A stretch of DNA of 64,000 nt from Streptomyces nigra. GTDB lineage: Bacteria; Actinomycetota; Actinomycetes; Streptomycetales; Streptomycetaceae. The notes below the pieces were generated by a model that was given only the letters and a program-made list of their open reading frames with translations, was not told where the DNA came from and made no database searches. Location of the stretch: NCBI RefSeq assembly GCF_003074055.1, contig NZ_CP029043.1, forward strand, positions 6,688,501 to 6,752,500, written 5' to 3'. Positions 34,912 to 42,922 of the stretch are shown piece after piece. Position 1 is the first letter of the stretch. Each line of letters begins with the position of its first letter. The position numbers were made by a program, and so were the translations under genes.

Positions 34912-35478
34912 GTGTGCGCGTTCCCGTACCTCGTCAGCGTCTCGGACGGTCCGGCAGTGCTCGCAGATCTCTCCCCGCTCATAGCGGCGACCACCCAGTG
35001 GCTGATCCGCTCCTACCCCGCCTGCGGCGGGGCGCTCGCCGACGCCCTCGGCGAGGTCCAGGCCCGCCAGGCCGTGACCGTCGCCGCCTGGCTGCGCTAC
35101 CCGACCCCGACGGACGTCGCGCTCGTGTCGATGGCCGGACCCGGCGGCTCCGCGAGCCTCGACTGGATCACCGGCGCCGACTCCGCCCCCGACGACGCCG
35201 ACAGCGCCTGGCGCACCTGGGTCGACGAGGTCGTGGCGAGCTGGGCGGCCTGCCTGCTCACCGACCCCGAGCTGGCCCGGCAGGCCGTGGCCGCGACGGC
35301 CGAGGTCGGCCACGCCACCGCGGTGCCCGCCGAGTTCCGCCGGCTGGTCTCACCCGATCCGTACGACCGCGAGGCGGCGGCGCTGCTGCGCCACCCCGAC
35401 CTCGTGGCCCCCGTGGCCGCCCTGCACGGCGCCGCCCTGCGGGAACGCCTCGGCACCGGTCCCGCCCTGATCGCCTGA
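34912..35478 (+). CDS. hypothetical protein, 188 aa
   Basis: 188 aa if started at GTG 34912, which has GGAG 5 nt upstream. It is rich in Ala with helical blocks (LIAATTQWLIRSYPACGGAL, AWRTWVDEVVASWAACLLTD). No domain recognised, no signal peptide. It converges with the hemerythrin gene, with 8 bp between the stops. The start is uncertain because the frame is open further upstream, but that part has antisense-like composition. Confidence 0.6.
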   Translation: MCAFPYLVSVSDGPAVLADLSPLIAATTQWLIRSYPACGGALADALGEVQARQAVTVAAWLRYPTPTDVALVSMAGPGGSASLDWITGADSAPDDADSAWRTWVDEVVASWAACLLTDPELARQAVAATAEVGHATAVPAEFRRLVSPDPYDREAAALLRHPDLVAPVAALHGAALRERLGTGPALIA

Positions 35479-35486
35479 GCGAGGGC

Positions 35487-36050
35487 TCAGGGCTTCTTGC
35501 CGCGGCCCGACAGCGCGTCGCGCAGCCGGTCGACCAGCCCCGTCCCCGGCGCCAGCAGCTTGTTCGCCGGCGGCTTGTCCGGGGCCGCCGGGTGCGGCCG
35601 GGTCGGCGCCGTCTTCTTCGCCATCCGCACCTTGTCGCCCAGCTCGTCGAGCGCCTCCGGAGGGCAGGCCGCCCGCAGCTTCGGGAAGAGGTTCTGCTCC
35701 TCGTCCGCGATGTGCGCGCGCACCTCCGTCGTCAGCCGGTTGACCAGCCGGTTGAACGCGGTGTCCCCGACATCGCAGCCCTCGAGGTCCTTCATGATCT
35801 GCTCGGCCTCGGCGTGGTCCTCGATCTCCCTGTCGGCGATCGCGTCGCCGCCCTCCACATGCCGCCGGACCGCCGGGTACAGATACTGCTCCTCGGCCAC
35901 CGAGTGCCGGATCAGCTCAATGGTGACCTGGTCGGCGTACAGCTTCCGCTTGCTGTCACCGGGCGGCAGAGCCTCGATCCGGCCGAAGAGCTCCTCGACC
36001 TCCCGGTGATCGGTCATCAGCTCGTCGATGACGTTCCCGCCGTGCCCCAT
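35487..36050 (-). CDS. hemerythrin-domain protein
   Basis: 187 aa from ATG at 36050, with GGAGG 8 nt upstream (a GTG three codons earlier overlaps that site). Four-helix HHE cation-binding domain: VIDELMTDHREVEELFGRIE, IELIRHSVAEEQYLYPAVRR, EDHAEAEQIMKDLE and VRAHIADEEQNLFPKLRAAC supply the His/Glu iron ligands. The C-terminal 45 residues are a Pro/Lys-rich tail. Hemerythrin-like proteins bind a di-iron centre and sense or carry O2, NO or peroxide; there is no fused signalling domain here. Confidence 0.9.
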   Translation of the reverse strand: MGHGGNVIDELMTDHREVEELFGRIEALPPGDSKRKLYADQVTIELIRHSVAEEQYLYPAVRRHVEGGDAIADREIEDHAEAEQIMKDLEGCDVGDTAFNRLVNRLTTEVRAHIADEEQNLFPKLRAACPPEALDELGDKVRMAKKTAPTRPHPAAPDKPPANKLLAPGTGLVDRLRDALSGRGKKP

Positions 36051-36151
36051 CTTCTCCACCTCCGGTCCGCGACGGGCAGCCCCGGCCGGGCCGCCGCGGA
36101 CCTCGAGTGCCCGCCCCGGTCCGGCTCACACGGCCCCCGTAGGGTGCGGTC

Positions 36152-36931
36152 ATGACCTCGCAGACCTACCTCTCCGAACTGTTCTCCCTGGACGACCGGG
36201 TCGCCGTCGTGACCGGGGGCAGCTCCGGCATCGGCCGCGCCATCACCGAGGCCCTGGCCCGGGCCGGCGCCCGCGTCGTGGTCGTCGCGCGCCGGAAGGC
36301 GGAGCTCGCCGCCACGGTCGCCGGCCTGGAGGCGCACGGCTGCCGGGCCGCCTGGGTCAGCGCGGACCTGAGCACCCGGGACGGTGTGCGGGCGGCCGCC
36401 GAGGAGGCCGCCGGTATCTTCGGCGAGCCCGACATCCTCGTCAACTCCGCCGGTGTCAATCTGCGCCCGCCGCTGAGCGAGCTCGGCGAGGACGTCTGGG
36501 ACACCACCATGGCCGTGAACCTGGAGGCGCCGTTCCTGCTGGGGCAGCGGTTCGGCCCCGGCATGGCCGAGCGGGGCTTCGGGCGGATCATCCACATCAC
36601 CTCCCAGCAGGCCCACCGGGCCCTCGTGCAGAGCGGCGCCTACGGCGTCTCCAAGGGCGGCCTGGAATCGCTGGCCCGCTCCCAGGCCGAGGCGTGGTCG
36701 CCGTACGGTGTCACCTGCAACACGCTCGTGCCGGGGTTCGTGATGACACCGCTGAACACCCGGCTGTCGTCCGACCCCGAGAAGGTCGCCGCGCTCGCCG
36801 CGCGCACCCTGATCGGCCGCAACGGCCTCGCCGAGGACTTCGCGGGCGCCGCCGTGTTCCTCGCGAGCCGGGCCTCCGCCTATGTCACCGGGCAGTCCCT
36901 CTGCGTGGACGGCGGCTTCTCCGTCCACTGA
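36152..36931 (+). CDS. SDR oxidoreductase (gluconate 5-dehydrogenase-like)
   Basis: 259 aa. TGGSSGIGRAITEALARAG near 20-38, NSAGVN, catalytic YGVSKGGLESLARSQAEAW, and the C-terminal YVTGQSLCVDGGFSVH. The SLDDRVAVVTGGSSGIG opening and overall pattern resemble gluconate 5-dehydrogenase / 3-oxoacyl reductases. TAGGGT at 36140-36145 ends 6 nt before the ATG, indicating a leaderless transcript. It converges with the GNAT gene, with 5 bp between. Confidence 0.88.
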   Translation: MTSQTYLSELFSLDDRVAVVTGGSSGIGRAITEALARAGARVVVVARRKAELAATVAGLEAHGCRAAWVSADLSTRDGVRAAAEEAAGIFGEPDILVNSAGVNLRPPLSELGEDVWDTTMAVNLEAPFLLGQRFGPGMAERGFGRIIHITSQQAHRALVQSGAYGVSKGGLESLARSQAEAWSPYGVTCNTLVPGFVMTPLNTRLSSDPEKVAALAARTLIGRNGLAEDFAGAAVFLASRASAYVTGQSLCVDGGFSVH

Positions 36932-36936
36932 GGCGC

Positions 36937-37518
36937 TCAGCGCAGATCGAGCCGCATGAGCACCCGGGGGTGCCCGGCCAGGACGGAGGTCGTGTCGGCC
37001 GCGTACAGGAAGCCGGCCCGCTCGAAGTTCCGGCGCAGCCCGGCGTACGCCATCGTCACGTCGACCCGGGCGTCCCCGTTGTCGCCGTTGTCGATGGGGT
37101 ACGCCTCCAACACCGGCGCGCCCCGGTCCCGGGCGAACGCGACCGCCCCCGCGATCAGTGCGTGGGTGACACCCCGCCCGCGGTGGCCGGGCCGGACCCG
37201 CAGGCACCACAGCGACCACACCGGCAGTTCGTCGAGGTGCGGGATCGTACGGCTGCGGGCGTACGCCGTGTCCGCGCGCGGGGCCACCGCCGCCCAGCCG
37301 ACCGGCTCGTCCCCGTCGTAGGCGAGCACCCCGGGAGCCGGGTCGGCGCGGCACAGCTCGGCGACGTACGCGCCGCGCTCCGGGCCGCGCAGCTGTTTCT
37401 CGACCTTCGCCGGGAGGCGGTGGCTCAGGCACCAGCAGACCGACGCCGTGGGCGACTTGGGGCCGATCAGGGTGCGGACGTCCTCGAAGACCTCGGCGGG
37501 GCGCACATCGAACTCCAT
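36937..37518 (-). CDS. GNAT N-acetyltransferase
   Basis: 193 aa from ATG at 37518. Acetyl-CoA binding core LRVRPGHRGRGVTHALIAGA (V-R-P-X-X-R-G-X-G type) near 110-130, followed by the typical ARDRGAPVLEAYPID strand. The N-terminus VCWCLSHRLPAKVEKQLRG is shared with a group of actinobacterial GNATs of unknown substrate. No neighbour indicates its target. Confidence 0.85.
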   Translation of the reverse strand: MEFDVRPAEVFEDVRTLIGPKSPTASVCWCLSHRLPAKVEKQLRGPERGAYVAELCRADPAPGVLAYDGDEPVGWAAVAPRADTAYARSRTIPHLDELPVWSLWCLRVRPGHRGRGVTHALIAGAVAFARDRGAPVLEAYPIDNGDNGDARVDVTMAYAGLRRNFERAGFLYAADTTSVLAGHPRVLMRLDLR

Positions 37519-37565
37519 GACGGGCACGATGCCACGCCCGCCCCAGGGGAAGCAGCCGGTCCGCC

Positions 37566-38219
37566 TCAGGCGGGGGTCCGGAACGCCTCCAGCGTGTCGG
37601 TGACCTGTTCGTCGGGGACGACGCCGAAGTCCTCGTACCACTCGCCGACCGCGTGCAGTCGCGGCGGCTGGACGAGGCAGACGAGGTCGTCGCACTCGGC
37701 CCGCAGCGCGGCGACCGTGCGCGGGTTGCCGACCGGCACCGCCAGTACCAGCCGCGCGGGCCCGTGCCGGTGCACGAACCGCAGCGCCGCGGTGGCGGTC
37801 AGCCCGGTGGTGAGCCCGTCGTCCACGAGGACGACCGTGCGGCCCTCCACGGACGGTAGCGGGCGCCGCCCCCGATAGCGGTACTCGCGCTGGTGCAGCG
37901 CGTTCCGCTCGTTCACCACGATGTCCCCGAGCCGGTCCTCGGACAGATGCATCATGGCCAGGCTGGTGCGGTCGTACAGGGGCGGGTCGTCGGCGACGAG
38001 CGCCCCGATCGTGGTCTCCGGCCGGACCGGGGTGCTGATCTCCCCGGCGACCAGGACGTCCAGCGGGGCGTGCAGCGCGCGGGCCACCTCGGCCGCCACG
38101 GGCACCCCGCCGGGCGGCAGAGCCAGCACGACGAGGTCGAAGGGATCACCGGAACCGGCCCGCTCGGTCAGCCGCAGAGCCAGTTCCCGGCCGGCGTGGG
38201 TGCGGTCGCGGAAGGACAT
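37566..38219 (-). CDS. phosphoribosyltransferase-domain protein
   Basis: 217 aa with AGGAGG 5 nt before the ATG. The PRPP-binding loop is TVVLVDDGLTTGLTATAALR (about 132-151), with the upstream LVVLALPPGGVPVAAEVARA. These stand-alone type I PRTase proteins usually accompany stress genes and dienelactone-type hydrolases; their substrate is not established. It is divergent from an SseB-like gene. Confidence 0.87.
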   Translation of the reverse strand: MSFRDRTHAGRELALRLTERAGSGDPFDLVVLALPPGGVPVAAEVARALHAPLDVLVAGEISTPVRPETTIGALVADDPPLYDRTSLAMMHLSEDRLGDIVVNERNALHQREYRYRGRRPLPSVEGRTVVLVDDGLTTGLTATAALRFVHRHGPARLVLAVPVGNPRTVAALRAECDDLVCLVQPPRLHAVGEWYEDFGVVPDEQVTDTLEAFRTPA

Positions 38220-38284
38220 GGTGCCTCCTCGGCGTCGGCGCGGGCGCCGGGTGCCCGGACCGCCGTAGGCGAAACGCCGGACGC

Positions 38285-38322
38285 GCCGCCCACGGCCACA
38301 TATGCCGCCCACGGCCACATAT
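38285..38322. repeat. perfect 19-bp tandem repeat with CATATG-like ends
   Basis: GCCGCCCACGGCCACATAT occurs twice in direct tandem (38285-38303 and 38304-38322) in the divergent control region between the phosphoribosyltransferase and SseB-like genes. The repeat ends fall in CACATATG, an AT-rich patch. Two-copy cooperative operator or slippage; no partner regulator is adjacent. Confidence 0.7.
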
Positions 38323-38420
38323 GGTGCCGGGCCGGGGGTACCCGGTGCGTCCGGCCGCGTACCGGGCGACGGCCCGCCCGTGCCCCGGTCCGCGGCGACT
38401 CCCAGGCGAGGGGACGCGCC

Positions 38421-38816
38421 ATGACCGACTTCGACCACTCAGCCTCGGCCACGCAGGACGCCCTGCGCACGGTCGTGGAGAACGGCGCCGACCAGACGGC
38501 GCTGAGCACGCTGGCGGACAGCGAGGTGCTGGTGCCGGCCGCGGCGGACGGCGAGGGCCCGGGCCCCGCGGCCCTGACGCTCCCGGTGTTCGAACAGCAG
38601 GACGGCACCTCCCTGGTGCCGGTCTTCACCTCCTCGGCCCGGCTGGCGGAGGCCATGCCGCAGACCCACCGGCACCACACGGTCCGGCTCGGCGCGCTGG
38701 CCCACGGCTGGCCCTCCGACGAACTCTCCCTGGTCATCGACGCCGGCTCGCCCGAACAGCTGGCGCTGACGGCTCAGGGCGTACGGGCACTGCTCGACCG
38801 GGACGACGACGCCTGA
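38421..38816 (+). CDS. SseB-like N-terminal domain protein
   Basis: 131 aa. LADSEVLVPAA, VFEQQDGTSLVPVFTSSARL and SDELSLVIDAGSPEQLALTA match the SseB N-terminal domain, found alone in many Streptomyces proteins. The function is unknown; in other bacteria SseB names an enhancer of serine sensitivity. A GAGGGGA stretch lies about 9 nt before the ATG. The stress-type SDR follows 107 bp downstream in the same direction. Confidence 0.8.
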   Translation: MTDFDHSASATQDALRTVVENGADQTALSTLADSEVLVPAAADGEGPGPAALTLPVFEQQDGTSLVPVFTSSARLAEAMPQTHRHHTVRLGALAHGWPSDELSLVIDAGSPEQLALTAQGVRALLDRDDDA

Positions 38817-38923
38817 GCCGTACACGCGCGTCCGGGGGACGCCCGGATTGATCGCTTTTGGCTTTCGGCCGAGCGGGAACCCGGGCCCGCACCACGCCCG
38901 TTCCACCGGTCCAGGAGGCCGTC

Positions 38924-39814
38924 GTGACCGACCCGCAGCACACTCAGCAAGACCCGGCCACCCAGCATCCGCAGCCGGAGTTCCCGGAGCAGGACCAGCC
39001 GCACCCCGGCTGGACCGGCCCGATGGACCCGCCGCCGGACCACGGCGAGGACACCTACCGCGGATCGGGGCGGCTGGAGGGCCGTGCCACCGTCATCACC
39101 GGCGGCGACTCGGGCATCGGGCGGGCCGTCGCGCTGGCCTTCGCCCGCGAGGGCGCCGATGTGCTGTTCACGTACCTGGACGAGGAGGCCGACGAGGCCC
39201 GCGAGACCGCGCAGCTGGTGGAGGAGGCCGGCCGCAAGGCGGTCGCCGTCTCCTGCGACATCAGGGACGAGGAGAACTGCCGGGCCCTGATCGACCGGGC
39301 CGTCGAGGAGTTCGGGCGGATCGACGTGCTGGTGAACAACGCCGCCTACCAGATGTCCCAGCCGGACGGCATCGAGGCGATCAGCACCGAGCAGTTCGAC
39401 CGCGTGATGCGCACCAACCTCTACGGCATGTTCTGGCTGACCAAGTTCGCCGTGCCGCACATCCCCAAGGGCGGCAGCGTCATCAACACGACGTCGGTCC
39501 AGGCCTACAAGCCCAGCCCGCATCTGCTCGACTACGCCACGACCAAGGGCGCGATCGTCACCTTCACCCAGGGGCTGGCCCAGATGCTGGTCGAGCGCGG
39601 CATCCGGGTCAACGCGGTGGCGCCGGGCCCGGTGTGGACGCCGCTGATACCGGCGACGCTGCCCGACACGGCCGAGTTCGGCAAGCAGAGCCCCATGGGC
39701 CGCCCGGCCCAGCCCGCCGAGCTCGCCCCCGCCTATGTCCACCTCGCCTCCCAGGAGGCCAGCTTCATCACGGCGGAGATCGTCAACGCGACAGGCGGCA
39801 CCCCGCTGCCGTAA
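38924..39814 (+). CDS. SDR oxidoreductase, long stress-type (YghA/YdaD-like)
   Basis: 296 aa from GTG at 38924, with AGGAGG 6 nt upstream. The extended N-terminus (QDQPHPGWTGPMDPPPDHGE) before TVITGGDSGIGRAVALAFAR is typical of the YghA/YdaD general-stress group. NNAAYQ, the catalytic YATTKGAIVTFTQGL and a C-terminal ATGGTPLP ending follow. It would reduce aldehydes or ketones with NADPH. In Bacillus, YdaD-type genes are SigB-dependent. Confidence 0.9.
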   Translation: MTDPQHTQQDPATQHPQPEFPEQDQPHPGWTGPMDPPPDHGEDTYRGSGRLEGRATVITGGDSGIGRAVALAFAREGADVLFTYLDEEADEARETAQLVEEAGRKAVAVSCDIRDEENCRALIDRAVEEFGRIDVLVNNAAYQMSQPDGIEAISTEQFDRVMRTNLYGMFWLTKFAVPHIPKGGSVINTTSVQAYKPSPHLLDYATTKGAIVTFTQGLAQMLVERGIRVNAVAPGPVWTPLIPATLPDTAEFGKQSPMGRPAQPAELAPAYVHLASQEASFITAEIVNATGGTPLP

Positions 39815-39856
39815 CCGCTCGCTTTTCGCGCACACGGGATTCTCACCCGCCGCCGG

Positions 39857-39881
39857 GTGTGGGTCCCGTGTCCGTGGGTAG
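39857..39881 (+). promoter_or_regulatory. possible SigB-type promoter
   Basis: GTGT (39857-39860), 15 nt, then GGGTAG (39876-39881). The S. coelicolor SigB consensus is GNNT-N14-16-GGGTAC/T, so only the last base differs. It would drive the micro-ORF at 39891 and the small genes after it. Confidence 0.4.
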
Positions 39882-39890
39882 GGCGGCGGC

Positions 39891-39992
39891 ATGACTGGCA
39901 GCAGACCCGCCACCGGACGCTGGGCCGTCCGACTGACCGTCCGGTACGCCGGGCTGCGCGGCGGCCGTCGAGAGCGCATGGTGGTGTCATGA
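39891..39992 (+). CDS. 33-residue basic micro-ORF, coupled to next gene
   Basis: 33 aa, very basic (MTGSRPATGRWAVRLTVRYA, then GLRGGRRERMVVS). It begins 9 nt after a SigB-like -10 box and its stop overlaps the next ATG (ATGA). It may be a leader peptide that couples translation, or a small basic protein. No homologue is known to me; codon bias alone cannot prove it at this length. Confidence 0.35.
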   Translation: MTGSRPATGRWAVRLTVRYAGLRGGRRERMVVS

Positions 39993-40255
39993 GCACGCGT
40001 CCCCTCGTGGTGGTGCAGCCGCCGGAACCGGACGGTGGGCGTCCGGTGACGATCCGTGGCGAGCCCACGGGCACCGCGTACAGCCTGTTCGACGTGATGG
40101 ACCTGGTCCACCGCGCGGGCCTGCCCGCCGAGGACCGGGCCGTCGACGACCCCGAACTGATCGAGTGGCGCGGCGGCGGACCGTACGACTGGACCGCGCC
40201 GCAGGGCTCGGACAGCGCGTCGGACGACACCGCGGAGGCGTCGCCCGACACATGA
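39989..40255 (+). CDS. small hypothetical protein, 88 aa
   Basis: 88 aa from ATG at 39989, coupled to the preceding micro-ORF. A compact N-terminal domain (PLVVVQPPEPDGGRPVTIRG, AYSLFDVMDLVHRAGLPAED) is followed by an acidic Ser/Asp tail. No family recognised. Its stop overlaps an ATG at 40252 that is in frame with the next gene, so the two are at least transcriptionally linked. Confidence 0.65.
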   Translation: MSTRPLVVVQPPEPDGGRPVTIRGEPTGTAYSLFDVMDLVHRAGLPAEDRAVDDPELIEWRGGGPYDWTAPQGSDSASDDTAEASPDT

Positions 40256-40305
40256 CGCCGCGGCCCGCGCCGACGGCCGGGCAGGCCGCGTCCGAAGGAG
40301 CCGTC

Positions 40306-40755
40306 ATGCCGGACATGGAGCAGGACGAGGCGCGCGAGCGGTTCGCCGCGGCACGGGTCGCCCGGCTGGCGACGATCGCCCCGTCGGGGCGCCCGCACCT
40401 GGTGCCGGTGGTCTTCGCGCTGCGCGGCGACGAGGTGGTGACCGCCATCGACCACAAGCCGAAGCGCACCCCCCGCCCGGCGCGGCTGCACGACATCGCC
40501 GTCCACCCGGCCGTCTGTCTGCTCGCGGACCGGTACGAGGACGACTGGGAGCAACTGTGGTGGGTGCGGGCGGACGGCGGCGCCCGCGTCCTCGAACCCG
40601 ACGCCCCCGACGAGGAGACCCGCGCGCGGTGTGTGGAGGCGGCGGACCTGCTGCGCGGCAAGTACCCGCAGTACGCGGAACGGCCCCCGCACGGGCCGGT
40701 CATCGTGGTGTCCGTCCTGCACTGGACGGGCTGGCGGGCCGCGCCCGCGAGCTGA
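40306..40755 (+). CDS. PPOX-class F420-dependent oxidoreductase (TIGR03668-like)
   Basis: 149 aa from ATG at 40306, chosen for AAGGAG 5 nt upstream; an in-frame ATG at 40252 overlaps the previous stop but has no such site. Split-beta-barrel flavin/F420 fold: FAAARVARLATIAPSGRPHL, VPVVFALRGDEVVTAIDHKP, and WWVRADGGARV with the C-terminal WTGWRA. Such proteins reduce coumarin-like or other conjugated compounds with F420H2; the physiological substrate is unknown. Confidence 0.85.
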   Translation: MPDMEQDEARERFAAARVARLATIAPSGRPHLVPVVFALRGDEVVTAIDHKPKRTPRPARLHDIAVHPAVCLLADRYEDDWEQLWWVRADGGARVLEPDAPDEETRARCVEAADLLRGKYPQYAERPPHGPVIVVSVLHWTGWRAAPAS

Positions 40756-40814
40756 CGGATCACCCGAGGGGCCACAGGGCCATTGACCCTGTGCCGTCCA
40801 TGAACGTAACCTGC

Positions 40815-40830
40815 GTCTGCATATGTAGAC
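40815..40830. promoter_or_regulatory. operator-like palindrome before glucarate dehydratase gene
   Basis: GTCTGCATATGTAGAC is a 16-bp dyad with a single non-complementary pair (GTCT.CATATG.AGAC), ending 25 nt before the gudD start and overlapping the likely -10 region. Similar short AT-centred dyads are bound by GntR/FadR-type sugar-acid regulators. No regulator gene is adjacent. Confidence 0.5.
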
Positions 40831-40855
40831 AGCACCCGCAGAACGGCGTCCCGTC

Positions 40856-42184
40856 ATGACCCAGCCCGTCGTCACCCGCATGTCCGTGTACCCGGTCGCC
40901 GGACGGGACGCGATGCTCCTCAACCTGTCCGGCGCGCACGCGCCCTACTTCACCCGCAACGTCGTCGTCCTGGAGGACTCCGAAGGGCGTACCGGACTGG
41001 GCGAGGTGCCCGGCGGCGAGGCCATCACCCGGACCCTGCGCGACGCCGAGCGGCTGGTCGTCGGCGCCCGTGTGGGCGACCACAAGCGGGTCCTGCGGGC
41101 GATCGGCTCGGAGTTCGCCGACCGTGACGCGGGCGGCCGGGGCGCCCAGACCTTCGACCTGCGCACCACCGTGCACGCCGTCACGGCCGTCGAGTCCGCC
41201 CTGCTGGACCTGCTCGGGCAGCACCTGGAGGTCCCGGTCGCCGCCCTGCTGGGCGACGGCAGGCAGCGCGACTCGGTCCGCATGCTCGGCTACCTCTTCT
41301 ACGTCGGGGACGCCGACCGCACCGGACTGGACTACGTCCGCGACCCCGGCTCACCGGTCGACTGGTACCGCATCCGGTACGAGCAGGCGCTGACCCCCGA
41401 GGCGATCGTCCGGCAGGCCGAGGCCACCCACGCCCTGTACGGCTTCCAGGACTTCAAGCTCAAGGGCGGTGTCCTGCCCGGCGCACGGGAGGTCGAGGCG
41501 GTCCGCGCGCTCAAGGACCGCTTCCCGGACGCCCGGATCACCCTCGACCCCAACGGCGCCTGGTCGCTGCGCGAGGCCGTCGAGCTGTGCCGCCCGCTCG
41601 TGGGCACCCTGGCCTACGCCGAGGACCCGTGCGGGGCGGAGGGCGGCTACTCGGGCCGGGAGGTCCTCGCCGAGTTCCGCCGGGCCACCGGGCTGCCCAC
41701 CGCCACCAACATGGTCGCCACCGACTGGCGTCAGCTGACCCACGCGCTCGCCCTGCAGTCGGTGTCGATCCCGCTGGCCGACCCGCACTTCTGGACCATG
41801 CAGGGATCGGTACGCGTCGCCCAGCTGTGCCATGAGACGGGGCTGACCTGGGGGTGCCACTCCAACACCCACTTCGACATCTCGCTGGCGATGATGGCCC
41901 ACTGCGGCGCGGCGGCGCCGGGGGAGTACAACGCCTTGGACACGCACTGGATCTGGCAGGAGGGCCGCGAACGGCTCACCGTCGAACCGCCCACGATCAC
42001 CGGCGGCGAGGTCGCCGTGCCGGACACCCCCGGGCTCGGCGTCCGGCTCGACCGGGACCGGCTGCTCGCCGCCCATGAACTCCACCGCGAGAAGGGCCTG
42101 TCCGGGCGGGACGACGCCGCCGGGATGCGGCATCTGATCGACGGCTGGACCTTCGACCCCAAGCGGCCCTGTCTCGTACGCTGA
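40856..42184 (+). CDS. gudD: glucarate dehydratase (enolase superfamily)
   Basis: 442 aa. Enolase-superfamily acid-sugar dehydratase with the KXK base motif in DFKLKGGVLPG (about 201-205), metal ligands in ITLDPNGAW, YAEDPCGAEGG and ATNMVATDW, and the catalytic His in WGCHSNTHFDISLAM. It dehydrates D-glucarate or L-idarate to 5-keto-4-deoxyglucarate. It stands alone here; no aldolase or kinase of the pathway is adjacent. A dyad upstream suggests substrate-dependent repression. Confidence 0.92.
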   Translation: MTQPVVTRMSVYPVAGRDAMLLNLSGAHAPYFTRNVVVLEDSEGRTGLGEVPGGEAITRTLRDAERLVVGARVGDHKRVLRAIGSEFADRDAGGRGAQTFDLRTTVHAVTAVESALLDLLGQHLEVPVAALLGDGRQRDSVRMLGYLFYVGDADRTGLDYVRDPGSPVDWYRIRYEQALTPEAIVRQAEATHALYGFQDFKLKGGVLPGAREVEAVRALKDRFPDARITLDPNGAWSLREAVELCRPLVGTLAYAEDPCGAEGGYSGREVLAEFRRATGLPTATNMVATDWRQLTHALALQSVSIPLADPHFWTMQGSVRVAQLCHETGLTWGCHSNTHFDISLAMMAHCGAAAPGEYNALDTHWIWQEGRERLTVEPPTITGGEVAVPDTPGLGVRLDRDRLLAAHELHREKGLSGRDDAAGMRHLIDGWTFDPKRPCLVR

Positions 42185-42195
42185 ACCGGCGTGCG

Positions 42196-42588
42196 TCAGC
42201 CGGCCTCGGCGCGCGGAAGCACGGTGACCCGGCGGAAGTTGCACGCCGCCCAGTGCGCCGAGACGTCGGTCGGCGGGCCGCCCTGATGTGCCTTCAGGGC
42301 GACACTGACCAGGCTCATCAGCAGGTCGACGTCCGCCTCGCAGCCCAGATGCAGCGTCACCCAGCGCGACCCCGGAACCAGCCGCACCGCCGTGGTCTCC
42401 CACAGGCCCCGCCCGAAGCGCTGGATCGCGGGCAGGGTGAGATGCAGATCCACCTCCCGGTCGGAGTGGAAGTGCACGATCTCGCTGTGGGCGGAGCGCA
42501 GTGCCCGCCCCGCGCCGCAGCCGGCCGGACCCGCACTGAGGTCGGGCCAGACTTCCAGGCGTTCCATGGCGCGTTGGGCCAGTGTCAT
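42196..42588 (-). CDS. small luciferase-like family protein (DUF5519 type)
   Basis: 130 aa. SEIVHFHSDREVDLHLTLPA, RLVPGSRWVTLHLGCEADVD and LLMSLVSVALKAH match the short luciferase-domain (DUF5519) proteins of actinobacteria as I remember them. No cofactor motif is evident, despite the family name. It converges with gudD, with 11 bp between the stops. Role unknown. Confidence 0.7.
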   Translation of the reverse strand: MTLAQRAMERLEVWPDLSAGPAGCGAGRALRSAHSEIVHFHSDREVDLHLTLPAIQRFGRGLWETTAVRLVPGSRWVTLHLGCEADVDLLMSLVSVALKAHQGGPPTDVSAHWAACNFRRVTVLPRAEAG

Positions 42589-42713
42589 GGCCCCATAGTC
42601 GCGCGATCATGGCCCGGCAACCAGAGGTTGGACGAACCGTAATCGGCGTGTGAGGTCGCACGACGCCGCCCGCGGCCGGGGCGGCGGGCGGCGTGCCATG
42701 CGCAAGGGGCGTC

Positions 42714-42922
42714 CTAGGTCGTGTCCGCAAAGTCCCGGCTGCCGTTCGACGCCCGGCACTCCCCCAAGCTCTTCGAGCAGGGGGGACCCCCACTCGCCGC
42801 ACCGGCCGGCCACCCGCGTACAACCAGTACGCGGGAGCCCGTCCGGCGCGCCGAGAGCACGCACCGGACGCCGCTCGGCCCGCCCTACGGGCGAACGACG
42901 CCACTTTCGAAACACGCCCTAG
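42714..42922. mobile_element. MITE-like 209-bp interspersed repeat with 20-bp terminal inverted repeats
   Basis: The ends are CTAGGTCGTGTCCGCAAAGT (42714-42733) and ACTTTCGAAACACGCCCTAG (42903-42922), imperfect inverted repeats matching at 15 of 20 positions and starting and ending in CTAG. Inside is a hairpin of the CTCCCCCAAGCTCTTCGAGC type followed by AGGGGGGACCCC, a motif I recall as dispersed through Streptomyces intergenic DNA. No coding capacity. The right CTAG supplies the stop codon of the neighbouring leftward gene. Confidence 0.65.

Noticed and set aside
38854..38880. SigB promoter for the stress-type SDR
   Set aside because: GGGAAC with GCTT 17 nt upstream does not meet GNNT-N14-16-GGGTAC/T.
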